Position numbers and translations under genes: made by a program
NCBI RefSeq assembly: GCF_014196915.1
Contig: NZ_JACIEP010000002.1
Location: 1 to 64,000 of the forward strand
DNA length: 64,000 nucleotides
Source: Dysgonomonas hofstadii
Lineage (GTDB): Bacteria > Bacteroidota > Bacteroidia > Bacteroidales > Dysgonomonadaceae
Reading direction: 5' to 3'
The notes under the pieces: model-generated
Databases searched by the model: none
The model's input: only the letters and a program-made list of their open reading frames with translations
Told to the model about the DNA's origin: nothing
Shown here: piece after piece, positions 35,929 to 45,389 of the stretch
How positions within the stretch are numbered: the stretch's first letter is position 1
Layout: the number at the start of each line of letters is the position of its first letter

Positions 35929-37818
35929 TTATTCCGCTTTCTTTAAAACAAACCGTTGTTTAGATGCATTTGCTATCTGCTCATAAAAAGCTTTATAGGA
36001 AGGATATTCAGACTTATCGTATTTCCCGGTAAAGACAACTGTATTCTGGGAATATATCACCCTGCCATCCTCTTGTTTAGCCGAAGACAGGAATGTTCCG
36101 TACGGTGTTTCTACCGAAATATCCTTAGGTGAAGATTCAAGGACATATCCATTTGGTAAATTATATATTATCGTATCAGCCTGCGAGTAACCATTATTGA
36201 TCACAATATCATGATTCCTGTTTTTAGAAGAAAATACACTATATTCTTTTTTATTGAGGGGACATGCGGGAATAAACAATCTTGAGCCTGTCTTGTTGGC
36301 AAACTCTGCAGCATCGAAATTTGCGGTAAGGGTACAGGATGGCATCGAAGATTTATTCTCTTTGGCTTGCACCTGGTTAAACTGAGCTTTAGGAAGCTTC
36401 AGATTCCTGTTCAGATACCTAACTACAATATCCCTGTCTTTCGATGTCATACTAAATTCATTTACTGAATATCCGTGAAGGTTTTCCACAAAAACAGCTT
36501 CCCCCCTGGCGCTACCGTCTTCTGTCAAATTAATAATTAGAGTCGATTGTTTTCTATTAAGACTGTCAGTATAAACCGGCAAACGGCACATCTTCCCGCC
36601 ATCGTCTGTTACTACCAGCACATCGTGGCCGGCTATGTCTTCATGTACATAACCAAATGGCAATCGCTGCGATGTACATTCCAGCCAAATACTATCGTTT
36701 TTGAGAGGAACAAGAAGAATAGCATGATTAAATTCATTCAAATTCGTAAAATCTTTTGTGAAATATTTCTTATCTCCCAGGTAAATAGTACAATAATTTG
36801 ATGGTATATCCAGAGCCTTCAGCATGGCTTTCATCAAATTGGTCAGTCCTTTACAATCACCATAATTTGTTTTGGAAACAGACATTGCGTTTATAGGCTT
36901 CCAGCCCCCAATACCAAGTTGTATACTTACATATCTCCAGTTATTTTGTAAATATTTATACAGTATCTCCACTTTTTCCCTGTCGCTTCCCGCATCCTTG
37001 GTTATGTCTTTAATTTTACTCACAAAATCAGCAGGTAATACATCCTGATTTTTGAGGAATTCTAATATCCAGTTTCCATAGTTCTTCCAATCAGACATGT
37101 TACCGCAATAGGAATCGAAGCAGAAATTGTTTGGAGCTATAAGTACCTGAGGGAATATTTCTTTATAGAATGGGGACAGGGCTTCACTTTCTATATAACT
37201 TAAATTCTGCACCGAGAATGAGTATATATGTTTATTCTCTGTTTTTTCGTCTTTAATCTGGCAATCGAAATTAGTATTATACCGCAAATCCATATCAACA
37301 GGTAATTCTATCGTATAAGTAGCTTTTGTTACAGATTGCATATAACCGTCTATCGGATCGAAAAGTGGATAAACAATTACTCCGTTCTTCCATCGTTCTT
37401 CATAGGTATACTCTACTGTATAAGGATAGGTAGTTGCCTTGCAATTATACATTATCGAGTAAGAATCGGTAGCCATCTGATCCGAAAGGGAAGAGATAAC
37501 CAGGTCTTTTTTACCTATCTTGCGAATAACTGCTCCCGTTATACTTTTCACCACACCCGAAAAATCCTTCAACTCTCTGAATTTATCTCCCGACGACCTG
37601 AAATAACCGTAACCTTCGCCTTGTTTTTCAAATATAGTAACAGACTTAGTAACCTTATATGTTGCATTATTCAGATCCGTCTGAGTAAACACTGCTTCAT
37701 AATTATTTACAACGGAAACCGCATTCCCGTCCTTACTTGTCAGAGCTGTAGGAATCTGCGCACTGACAAATGGAAATGTAACGAACAAACTTACAATTAC
37801 AGATAAAAAACGAATCAT
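35929..37818 (-). CDS. exported DUF3857 / transglutaminase-like protein with intact triad
   Basis: A 629-aa protein with a signal peptide (1-20). The DUF3857 beta domain spans about 40-200 and the transglutaminase core about 250-390, with Cys322 in NYGDCKGLTNL, His365 in FNHAI and Glu380 in IWLECT (acidic third residue). A DUF3858-like C-terminal beta domain follows. It should act in the periplasm or at the outer membrane; the reaction is unknown. The start is preceded by GGGAGGAT, a rare purine-rich ribosome site for this phylum. It lies 16 bp after its paralogue in one operon. Confidence 0.88.
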   Translation of the reverse strand: MIRFLSVIVSLFVTFPFVSAQIPTALTSKDGNAVSVVNNYEAVFTQTDLNNATYKVTKSVTIFEKQGEGYGYFRSSGDKFRELKDFSGVVKSITGAVIRKIGKKDLVISSLSDQMATDSYSIMYNCKATTYPYTVEYTYEERWKNGVIVYPLFDPIDGYMQSVTKATYTIELPVDMDLRYNTNFDCQIKDEKTENKHIYSFSVQNLSYIESEALSPFYKEIFPQVLIAPNNFCFDSYCGNMSDWKNYGNWILEFLKNQDVLPADFVSKIKDITKDAGSDREKVEILYKYLQNNWRYVSIQLGIGGWKPINAMSVSKTNYGDCKGLTNLMKAMLKALDIPSNYCTIYLGDKKYFTKDFTNLNEFNHAILLVPLKNDSIWLECTSQRLPFGYVHEDIAGHDVLVVTDDGGKMCRLPVYTDSLNRKQSTLIINLTEDGSARGEAVFVENLHGYSVNEFSMTSKDRDIVVRYLNRNLKLPKAQFNQVQAKENKSSMPSCTLTANFDAAEFANKTGSRLFIPACPLNKKEYSVFSSKNRNHDIVINNGYSQADTIIYNLPNGYVLESSPKDISVETPYGTFLSSAKQEDGRVIYSQNTVVFTGKYDKSEYPSYKAFYEQIANASKQRFVLKKAE

Positions 37819-37834
37819 ATTTTATCCTCCCTCT

Positions 37835-39835
37835 CTATTTATTTTCTGCAATACTTTTTGCTTTTTTCAATACGATCATCTCCGAATTCTTCAATATCAG
37901 ATTTGAGAAGAAGGTACGTAAATCTTCATACTCATCCGGAAGAAATAATAATTTCTTTAACTGATACTGATAATGTACCCTTACATGGCCTTCCGCTTTG
38001 ATTACACGATAAGTCAGCATAATATGATTATCCTTAAACACAATCCTTTCCGAACGGGGTACTTCGTCTACAACAAATCCCGCAGGGATAGGTATATCGA
38101 TAATTTGCACATAATTCATCAGATTATCAAATTGCACAGGGTACTCTCTTTTTTCTTCCGTGAACGGATTTGTCGAATACAACTTTTCTACAATAGGATT
38201 TATATACACAACATCCTCATCCAGGTTTATATCCTGCATTTGTACATAACTCATAGTCAAAGCTTCTGCTGTATTATCCAAATTTGAGATACTAAAGCTA
38301 TCTATTTCTGCTTCCAAACGTGCAGATTTCTTCTCTACATAGTCTTGTTCATCTTTAGCGTCAAAATACGAAGATCTGGCATTGTAAGCCGTATTTCCTT
38401 TCAGAGTCTCTGTCACTTTGGCTTTAGCTTTGGAATCCGTAAATTTAAAATTTGCCATTTTTACTGCTGAAGATGGAGCAATCGTAGACAAATCCCTCCA
38501 GTGAAATCTTTCATCCCGTAATTCACAGGCATTAGGCACCATACATTCCTCTGGGAGAATATTCCAGTTCCCATATTTCGCGGCAGCATCTGTATAATAT
38601 ATAGTTGTATCTATCTGTATCCCTGTTATCACGTAATCAAACGCCCGTTCGGTAGGCCGGAACATCGGCAAACGTCCATCACTACGGGTCCTCAGCAGCA
38701 CAGGGAAAGCATCGAATCCTCCGGTCTTCAAAGCATTGATAAGCAGAAAATTAATATCAGCACTATTTCCTTCTCCTTTTTTGAGTACATTAGTCAGGTT
38801 ACCGGGTATTCGCGCGTTTCTGTCGTTCCATTTTACCTTATACTTTATCATGTCCTGTATTTCCCTTGCACGATCGAGAGTTGGATCACCTTGCGATATT
38901 TCATCTTTAAACAGCTTTTCTTCTTTTAGTCTTTTCCCAAAACTACTTGCTCCCATATAATTACCTGCCACTTTTGACCACGATGACGATGTAATATTGT
39001 GAGCTTTTTCGGCAAACGGCAGGTCAATATTTTTCAATTCATAAGACACTCTCGATATATAATCGGATATTGCCCATACATAACTTTCTTTTTTCATTGC
39101 CGGAGCATTTCTCACCTCGGTTATTGTCCGGCTCGATGTCCATCTGAGAGCTTCCTGATAAACACCGAATCTATCCCTGTAGGCCGCAGGGAAATTCTCA
39201 TTTTCAAACTCTGATTTAGTATTAAATCTCAGGTAGCCCTGATAGTTAGGAGTATATCTAAAATATTCGGGAATAGTAATATCAAACACACTATATTCTA
39301 CAGGGATAGATTCCTGAAAATCAAAATCACGCAACATCCAGTAAAAGTCCGACACAAGGGTATATTTGTATTCTATCACAGATCCCACTTTTGCGGCAGG
39401 CATGGTAAACTTCTTGACTCTCCATATTCCATCGACATCTTCATCGAAGATATGCTCTTTCGACAGCTTCACTTTTTGTATTTTTCCATCTTCGAGATTA
39501 TATGTAGTGCCCGAAAGTCCACGTATATCTTCCTTGTCTGTCCTGCTGGGCTCATAATATTCGATCTCATTATTACACCAATCCAAACCTTCAGTTTTTA
39601 GTATTTTTATCCTGGTTTGTATCGTATACTCGATCTGAAACAGCTTATGCAGACTGAATATAAACCGGGCAGTGCCTATTTTTGACAATACAACTGCCGT
39701 AGCGGCTGTATCCTGTGGATAGACTTCCATGGTCATCTCTTCCATAGTTACATTACCATACTTCGACTGGGAATAACCAGAGGATACAAACATAAACAAC
39801 AATGCAAAAAACATTATCAGGGTATAGTTTTTCAT
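37835..39835 (-). CDS. exported DUF3857 / transglutaminase-like protein, catalytic triad substituted
   Basis: A 666-aa protein with a signal peptide (1-22), DUF3857 domain (about 45-220) and a transglutaminase-like core (about 290-420). Where the paralogue has GDCKG, this one has GNSAD (356-360), so the catalytic Cys is Ser358; the His position is Asp400 (AFDYVI). It is therefore probably not an enzyme of this type and may be a structural or binding partner of the intact neighbour. It is the first gene of the two-gene operon. Confidence 0.88.
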   Translation of the reverse strand: MKNYTLIMFFALLFMFVSSGYSQSKYGNVTMEEMTMEVYPQDTAATAVVLSKIGTARFIFSLHKLFQIEYTIQTRIKILKTEGLDWCNNEIEYYEPSRTDKEDIRGLSGTTYNLEDGKIQKVKLSKEHIFDEDVDGIWRVKKFTMPAAKVGSVIEYKYTLVSDFYWMLRDFDFQESIPVEYSVFDITIPEYFRYTPNYQGYLRFNTKSEFENENFPAAYRDRFGVYQEALRWTSSRTITEVRNAPAMKKESYVWAISDYISRVSYELKNIDLPFAEKAHNITSSSWSKVAGNYMGASSFGKRLKEEKLFKDEISQGDPTLDRAREIQDMIKYKVKWNDRNARIPGNLTNVLKKGEGNSADINFLLINALKTGGFDAFPVLLRTRSDGRLPMFRPTERAFDYVITGIQIDTTIYYTDAAAKYGNWNILPEECMVPNACELRDERFHWRDLSTIAPSSAVKMANFKFTDSKAKAKVTETLKGNTAYNARSSYFDAKDEQDYVEKKSARLEAEIDSFSISNLDNTAEALTMSYVQMQDINLDEDVVYINPIVEKLYSTNPFTEEKREYPVQFDNLMNYVQIIDIPIPAGFVVDEVPRSERIVFKDNHIMLTYRVIKAEGHVRVHYQYQLKKLLFLPDEYEDLRTFFSNLILKNSEMIVLKKAKSIAENK

Positions 39836-39857
39836 AAGATAGATTTTTCAGTTTATA

Positions 39858-39865
39858 CAAATGTA
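39858..39865 (-). promoter_or_regulatory. Bacteroidetes -7 box for the DUF3857 operon
   Basis: The minus strand reads TACATTTG, an exact TAnnTTTG match, 23 bp before the start codon. Confidence 0.5.
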
Positions 39866-40462
39866 TAAATATTTATTCAATTAAATTAACATTCAATTCA
39901 TGTCATAAAGCATAATATTTCTTTCTATTTAGAGGAATTGAAATACAAAATTCCATAAACTAAATAACACAAATAATCTCACAATACACTCAAAGTGATG
40001 AATATCAAATAATTGATCGCTCAATATAGAATCCTACAAATTTACAACCAGAAGCCTATCCCCCCTGAAAATGAAAGAAAATTATCCGGATATAAATTTC
40101 ACATATGTTGTGAAACAGCAAAAAGAAAGTTTTGCCATATATATTTCATCCGATCGATAAAGTATCGGTAGATATTAAAATATTTCAATGGAGGGTATAT
40201 ATCGACATAACCATGTAAAAAAATGGCATAAAGATAAACTATAATTATATAGTTATTATTTTAAGAATTCCACCTCGCCACATTAACGCTTATTAACTTA
40301 AAGGATGAAAACGAATGAATATTCATAGCAATTAATCCATAAAATATCAATTTGCAACATCAAGTAAGCAAAATGATGTATTTTTGTAAACATCAGCATT
40401 TTAATTGACATTATCGATAAAATATATGAGTCATTTTGTTCTTTTTTGATAAATAAATAAAG

Positions 40463-40470
40463 TATCTTTG
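40463..40470 (+). promoter_or_regulatory. Bacteroidetes -7 box for the nuo operon
   Basis: TATCTTTG is an exact match and lies 36 bp before the nuoA start. TTTG at 40435 is too far (24 bp) for an ideal -33 element. Confidence 0.55.
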
Positions 40471-40506
40471 TGCCCTGTAAAAACAAAGTATGTTAAGGAG
40501 GAAATT

Positions 40507-40875
40507 ATGAGTTCAAATCTGTATGATTTTTTACCCATATTGATGCAAATCGCCTTTTCTTTTATTTTCGTATTCGCTACGGTATTTGCATCCAATATGC
40601 TCGGCCCGAAACGTAAAGGCTTTAGAAAACAGGCAAACTTCGAATGCGGTCTCGACCCCATAGGTAACGCCCGGTCACCTTTCCCGATAAAGTACTTTCT
40701 GATAGCAATATTGTTTGTGCTTTTCGATATCGAAATCATATTCATGTACCCATGGGCTGTCAACTTCAAGGAACTAAGCTGGGAAGGATTTGGCAAGATG
40801 GGAATATTTATAGGAGTTATAGTCGTTGGCTTTTTGTACGAAGCTAAACGCAGGGCTTTGGAATGGGAAAAATAA
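40507..40875 (+). CDS. nuoA: NADH-quinone oxidoreductase subunit A
   Basis: A 122-aa membrane subunit of complex I with three hydrophobic segments. The loop FRKQANFECGLDPIG, with its Cys, and FDIEIIFMYPWA identify it. The ATG at 40507 is preceded by AAGGAGG, a strong ribosome site seldom seen in this phylum; upstream in-frame codons are ignored for that reason. It is the first of 14 nuo genes. Confidence 0.96.
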   Translation: MSSNLYDFLPILMQIAFSFIFVFATVFASNMLGPKRKGFRKQANFECGLDPIGNARSPFPIKYFLIAILFVLFDIEIIFMYPWAVNFKELSWEGFGKMGIFIGVIVVGFLYEAKRRALEWEK

Positions 40876-40965
40876 ACAAAATATATTAAATGTTATATCC
40901 ATAAACTATAACAAACAAGCAATGTTATAAGTATATACATTTAATAATATCGATAGTTAAAGACC
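40876..40965. repeat. nuoA/nuoB spacer with nested inverted repeats
   Basis: ATTAAATG pairs with CATTTAAT, and inside it TATAACA pairs with TGTTATA around AACAAGCAA. It is one of six long spacers in an operon whose other junctions are 2-16 bp. Confidence 0.6.
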
Positions 40966-41517
40966 ATGAGTAAATCATCAAATATAAAAGTAGTACCAGC
41001 GCCCGAAGGTTACACTGGGCATGGTTTTTTTGCCACAAAATTCGATTACGTTGTCGGATTGGCACGGGCAAACTCTTTATGGCCACTACCATTTGCCACT
41101 TCTTGTTGTGGTATCGAGTTTATGGCCACAATGGCATCTACATACGACATGGGACGCTTCGGAGCCGAGCGCAACAGCTTCTCTCCACGTCAGGCAGATA
41201 TGCTGCTGGTGATGGGAACTATTTCGAAAAAGATGGCTCCCATTCTTCGTCATGTATATGAGCAGATGGCCGAACCTAAATGGGTGATCGCAGTTGGTGC
41301 ATGTGCATCGTCAGGTGGAATATTCGACACATATTCGGTATTGCAGGGAATCGACAAGGTTATTCCTGTTGACGTCTATGTACCGGGATGCCCACCCCGC
41401 CCTGAGCAAATACTGGACGGAGTAATGCAATTGCAGGAACTCGTAAAACACGAATCGATACATCGCAGAGGTTCTGAAAGATACGAAGAGCTTCTTGAAT
41501 CATATAAATTTGAATAA
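40966..41517 (+). CDS. nuoB: NADH-quinone oxidoreductase subunit B
   Basis: A 183-aa subunit that carries the terminal [4Fe-4S] cluster N2, next to the quinone site. Its four ligands are Cys47 and Cys48 (ATSCCGIEF), Cys113 (GACASSGG) and Cys142 (PGCPPRPE). It is followed by nuoC after 6 bp. Confidence 0.98.
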   Translation: MSKSSNIKVVPAPEGYTGHGFFATKFDYVVGLARANSLWPLPFATSCCGIEFMATMASTYDMGRFGAERNSFSPRQADMLLVMGTISKKMAPILRHVYEQMAEPKWVIAVGACASSGGIFDTYSVLQGIDKVIPVDVYVPGCPPRPEQILDGVMQLQELVKHESIHRRGSERYEELLESYKFE

Positions 41518-41523
41518 TTGGGA

Positions 41524-42057
41524 ATGACACTTGAGACTACAGTTATTGAAAACAAGGTAAAAGAAAAATTTGGGGACAACGTATCGGATTTCAGGATGGA
41601 GCAGGATATACTCACGTTCCATGCTTTGCCTGTATCTATCTGGGACGTGATCAGTTTCATGAAAAATGATGAAACACTTCGTTTCAACTTTATGACCGAT
41701 CTCTGTGGAGTACACTATCCGGATAATAACGAAGACGCACAGTTTGCCGTTGTCTACCACCTTCACAATTGGGTAGATAATGTACGTGTACGTGTAAAGA
41801 CATTCCTCGATGGTAAAAACCCCGAAGTGAATACAATGTCCGATATTTTTGCAGCCGCCAATTGGATGGAACGTGAGACATACGACTTCTACGGTATAAA
41901 CTTTATCGGACACCCTAATCTGAAACGTATACTGAATGATGAAGGCATGGTTTCGTTCCCTATGAGGAAAGATCATCCGTTGGAAGATGCCGGAAGGACT
42001 GATAAAGACGACAGATTCTTCGGAAGAACACCGAATAATTATGAACCAACTAAATAA
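41524..42057 (+). CDS. nuoC: NADH-quinone oxidoreductase subunit C
   Basis: A 177-aa peripheral-arm subunit (30-kDa type). ANWMERETYDFYGI is the family signature. It is a separate gene, not fused to nuoD. The ATG at 41524 is used; a TTG 6 bp upstream is in frame. nuoD follows after 14 bp. Confidence 0.95.
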   Translation: MTLETTVIENKVKEKFGDNVSDFRMEQDILTFHALPVSIWDVISFMKNDETLRFNFMTDLCGVHYPDNNEDAQFAVVYHLHNWVDNVRVRVKTFLDGKNPEVNTMSDIFAAANWMERETYDFYGINFIGHPNLKRILNDEGMVSFPMRKDHPLEDAGRTDKDDRFFGRTPNNYEPTK

Positions 42058-42071
42058 AGCAAAGTAAAGTA

Positions 42072-43307
42072 ATGTCAGATCCATTTGTAAATCCGGAACA
42101 TCGCTTTGCGAAAATAGTAAGAGAGCAAAAATTTGAGGATGGAAAGGAACTATCCGTATTGAACTTCGGACCAACCCACCCTTCCACTCACGGCGTGTTT
42201 CAGAATATTCTGCTGATGGATGGTGAACGCATCCTCGATGCTGACACTACCCTCGGTTATATTCACCGTGCTTTTGAGAAAATAGCCGAACACCGTGCAT
42301 TCTATCAGATAACCACACTTACCGATCGTCTGAACTACTGTTCTGCACCTATCAACAATATGGCGTGGTGGATGACTGTTGAAAAAGCACTTGGCGTGGA
42401 GGTACCCAAACGGGCGCAGTATATGCGTGTCATAGTGATGGAACTTGCCCGCATTACCGACCATCTTATATGTAATGGCATATTGGGTGTAGACCTCGGT
42501 GCATATACTCCGTTCCTTTATGTAATGAAATACCGTGAACTGGCATACGAAATCTATGAAGAGATCTGCGGAGCACGTTTAACAACCAATATGGGACGCA
42601 TAGGAGGTTTCGAACGGGACTGGAGTGATGCTGCATGGCGAAAACTCGATGAGTTCATTGATGGTTTTCCTAAAGCATGGGATCAGCTTGAAAGCCTTTT
42701 CAAACGCAACCGTATTTTTATAGACAGATTGGTTGGGACAGGACAGATCTCAGCTGAAAAAGCTATGAATTATGGATTTACCGGCCCCAATCTACGTGCG
42801 ACAGGCATCGATTATGATGTACGGAAAGCACAGCCATATAGTTCATACGAAGATTTTGAATTCGATATTCCTGTAGGGCAATCAGGTGACACATACGATC
42901 GCTGGTGTGTACGTGCAGCCGAAGTGAAAGAAAGCCTGAAAATAATCATACAAGCTCGTGACAATATGCCGGAAGGTTCTTTCCATGCCGATGTACCTGA
43001 CTATTACCTTCCTCCGAAAGAAGCGGTGTATACCGAAATGGAAGCTTTAATAGATCACTTTAAAATAGTGATGGGCGAAATACCTGTGCCTATCGCCGAA
43101 ACATATCATGCTGTGGAAGCCGCTAACGGAGAATTGGGCATGTACCTGATTACAGACGGTTCACGCTCTCCTTTCCGCCTGCATTTCCGCAGACCATGCT
43201 TTATATACTATCAGGCTTTTCCTGAGATGATAAAAGGAGGTATGTTTTCTGATGCTGTGGCTACATTATCCAGCATCAATGTTATTGCAGGAGAATTGGA
43301 TGCTTAG
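42072..43307 (+). CDS. nuoD: NADH-quinone oxidoreductase subunit D
   Basis: A 411-aa subunit (49-kDa type) that forms the quinone-binding pocket with NuoB. GPTHPSTHG (33-41) contains the quinone-site His residues. The C terminus (VIAGELDA) follows the family pattern with Asp instead of the metal-binding Cys of NiFe hydrogenases. Confidence 0.97.
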   Translation: MSDPFVNPEHRFAKIVREQKFEDGKELSVLNFGPTHPSTHGVFQNILLMDGERILDADTTLGYIHRAFEKIAEHRAFYQITTLTDRLNYCSAPINNMAWWMTVEKALGVEVPKRAQYMRVIVMELARITDHLICNGILGVDLGAYTPFLYVMKYRELAYEIYEEICGARLTTNMGRIGGFERDWSDAAWRKLDEFIDGFPKAWDQLESLFKRNRIFIDRLVGTGQISAEKAMNYGFTGPNLRATGIDYDVRKAQPYSSYEDFEFDIPVGQSGDTYDRWCVRAAEVKESLKIIIQARDNMPEGSFHADVPDYYLPPKEAVYTEMEALIDHFKIVMGEIPVPIAETYHAVEAANGELGMYLITDGSRSPFRLHFRRPCFIYYQAFPEMIKGGMFSDAVATLSSINVIAGELDA

Positions 43308-43404
43308 GCAATTTGCCAATATGAAAATATGCTAATGTGCCAATTTATAAAAATATATTTTAATTAAAAAGCTAAAAGCTAATGGCTAAAAGCTAAAAGC
43401 TAAT
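43308..43404. repeat. nuoD/nuoE spacer built of repeated AGCTAAAAGCTAAT words
   Basis: From 43369 to 43403 the words AAGCTAAAAGCTAAT and GGCTAAAAGCTAAAAGC follow one another and end 2 bp before the nuoE ATG. The first half (43312-43345) has TTGCCAATATG and GCTAATGTGCCAAT, the reverse complement of the ATTGGCACATTAGCATATT type of word found in the dispersed repeats. Confidence 0.8.
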
Positions 43405-43920
43405 ATGGAATATAAACAAATAATCAATATGTCGGATGAATTGATGGCTCGTATCAATGAATTGTTGAGCCATTATCCTGCCGACAAAAAGAAATCGGCA
43501 ATGCTGCCTGTACTTCACGCTGTACAGGATGCACATGACAACTGGCTTAGCCTGGAATTAATGGACAAAGTTGCTGAAATACTCGAAGTAAAGCCAATCG
43601 AAGTGTATGAGGTGGTAACATTCTATTCAATGTTTAACCAAAAACCGGTAGCCAAATACATGTTCGAGTTTTGCCGTACTGCCTGTTGTGCTATACGCAA
43701 AGGTGAAGACCTGATGGACTATACCTGTCAGAAACTTGGCGTTAAACAAGGAGAAATCACCCCCGATGGCATGTTCAGTGTTGTAGGCGTAGAATGCCTT
43801 GGCGCATGTGGTTTTGGCCCGATGCTCCAACTGGGAGATAACTATCACGAGAATCTGACAAAAGAAAAGATCGACACCCTGATAGAAGATTGTAAACAAG
43901 GAAAAGTAAACCTATACTAA
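43405..43920 (+). CDS. nuoE: NADH-quinone oxidoreductase subunit E
   Basis: A 171-aa thioredoxin-like subunit with the [2Fe-2S] cluster N1a. The ligands lie in CRTACC (first and last Cys) and ECLGACG. It is part of the NADH-oxidising module together with NuoF and NuoG. nuoF starts 6 bp later. Confidence 0.96.
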   Translation: MEYKQIINMSDELMARINELLSHYPADKKKSAMLPVLHAVQDAHDNWLSLELMDKVAEILEVKPIEVYEVVTFYSMFNQKPVAKYMFEFCRTACCAIRKGEDLMDYTCQKLGVKQGEITPDGMFSVVGVECLGACGFGPMLQLGDNYHENLTKEKIDTLIEDCKQGKVNLY

Positions 43921-43926
43921 TTTGCG

Positions 43927-45282
43927 ATGGCTAAAAAGATATTACTTGAAAAAATAGATATCCCCGGAATAGACGGATACGAAGTTTATCGCAAAAACGG
44001 CGGTTATGCCTCTGTGGAAAAAGCTCTGAAAACCATGACTCCTGACGAAGTAGTCGAAGAAGTCAAAAAATCGGGTATCAGAGGCCGTGGAGGTGCAGGT
44101 TTTCCTATGGGGATGAAATGGAGCTTCATCGATAAAAAGTCGGGTAACCCCCGCCATCTGGTGGTCAATGCGGACGAATCGGAACCGGGAACATTCAAAG
44201 ACCGTTATCTGATGCATCATATTCCTCATCTGTTGATCGAAGGGGCTATCGTTTCCAGCTACGCACTAGAGGCTAACCTATCATATATATATATCCGTGG
44301 CGAATATATGTGGATTTTCAAAATACTGGAAAAAGCCATAAAAGAAGCATATGCTAACGGATGGTTAGGTAAAAATATACTCGGGACAGGTTACGATCTC
44401 GATCTGCATGTTCATTGCGGAGCAGGAGCATATATCTGCGGAGAAGAAACCGCTCTTATAGAATCATTGGAAGGTAAACGAGGCAATCCACGAATCAAAC
44501 CGCCGTTTCCTGCCGTTAGTGGATTATGGAACGAGCCGACTGTTGTGAACAATGTAGAATCCATTTCAACAGTATCATGGATTATCAATAACGGTGGTGA
44601 CGAATATGCAAAAGTAGGGATAGGTAAATCCACCGGAACAAAATTAATGTCTGCTTCGGGACATATCAAAAATCCGGGCGTATATGAAGTTGAGCTGGGT
44701 ATCACAGTAGATGAATTCTTCAATTCCGATGAATATTGTGGAGGCATGATGGACGATCGTCCGTTGAAAGCCTGTATTCCCGGTGGAGCATCCGTTCCGA
44801 TTTTACCGCCGAATTATCTGTTTAAAACAGCAAACGGGGAAGACCGCCTGATCTCTTATGAATCTCTGGCTGACGGAGGATTTATTACAGGATCGTCTCT
44901 TGGTTCAGGTGGATTCATCATTTATAACGATTCTGCCTGCATAGTAAGAAACACAGCCAATTTCGCACGTTTCTTCCATCACGAAAGTTGCGGACAATGT
45001 TCTCCTTGCCGTGAAGGAACAGGATGGATGGATAAAATCCTGCATCGTATAGAAAACGGTGAAGGAAGGGAAGAAGATATAGACTTATTGTGGAGTATTC
45101 AAAGCCAGATAGAAGGAAATACCATCTGTCCGCTCGGAGATGCAGCTTCGTGGCCGGTAGCGGCTGCCATACGTCATTTCCGTGAGGAATTTGAATACCA
45201 TGTGCGCTTTCCTGAAAAGATAAAAGACAGAAATCACTTTGTGAACGAACCAATGGAGAAAGTTCGCCACCTTTTAGGATAA
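43927..45282 (+). CDS. nuoF: NADH-quinone oxidoreductase subunit F
   Basis: A 451-aa subunit that binds NADH, FMN and the [4Fe-4S] cluster N3. GRGGAGFPMGMKW is the nucleotide-binding glycine loop and ESCGQCSPCREG provides three cluster Cys, with the fourth in NTICPLGD. The family length is typical. Confidence 0.97.
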   Translation: MAKKILLEKIDIPGIDGYEVYRKNGGYASVEKALKTMTPDEVVEEVKKSGIRGRGGAGFPMGMKWSFIDKKSGNPRHLVVNADESEPGTFKDRYLMHHIPHLLIEGAIVSSYALEANLSYIYIRGEYMWIFKILEKAIKEAYANGWLGKNILGTGYDLDLHVHCGAGAYICGEETALIESLEGKRGNPRIKPPFPAVSGLWNEPTVVNNVESISTVSWIINNGGDEYAKVGIGKSTGTKLMSASGHIKNPGVYEVELGITVDEFFNSDEYCGGMMDDRPLKACIPGGASVPILPPNYLFKTANGEDRLISYESLADGGFITGSSLGSGGFIIYNDSACIVRNTANFARFFHHESCGQCSPCREGTGWMDKILHRIENGEGREEDIDLLWSIQSQIEGNTICPLGDAASWPVAAAIRHFREEFEYHVRFPEKIKDRNHFVNEPMEKVRHLLG

Positions 45283-45389
45283 AAGCCGTTAGCCAATAGC
45301 CTTTAGCTGTTAGCAAAGGTTTTTGGGAGCAATTATATAATCATTATAAAATGCTAATAGCCAATAGCTATCAGCTAAAAGCTAAAAAA
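45283..45389. repeat. nuoF/nuoG spacer with inverted GCTAA word repeats
   Basis: GTTAGCCAATAGCCTTTAGC and TGTTAGC at 45289-45314 are largely complementary to the GCTAATAGCCAATAGC and AGCTAAAAGCTAAA words at 45353-45387. The same words occur at 28095-28126 and 43369-43403. The spacer is 107 bp and ends at the nuoG ATG. Confidence 0.8.

Larger units (their letters stand above)
39836..40506. other. 671-bp AT-rich region between divergent operons
   Basis: No gene, RNA gene or strong repeat is seen. A -7 box for the DUF3857 operon reads TACATTTG on the minus strand (39858-39865). For nuo, TATTTTTG (40379-40386) and TATCTTTG (40463-40470) are candidates. The middle is AT-rich with scattered short inverted words and frequent stops in all frames. 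Confidence 0.65.

Noticed and set aside
39836-40506. Small RNA or tRNA gene in the large AT-rich gap
   Set aside because: No cloverleaf, conserved RNA box or GC-rich structured core could be recognised by eye.
41500-42174. 224-codon open frame on the minus strand
   Set aside because: It is antisense to nuoC and the start of nuoD, both certain.
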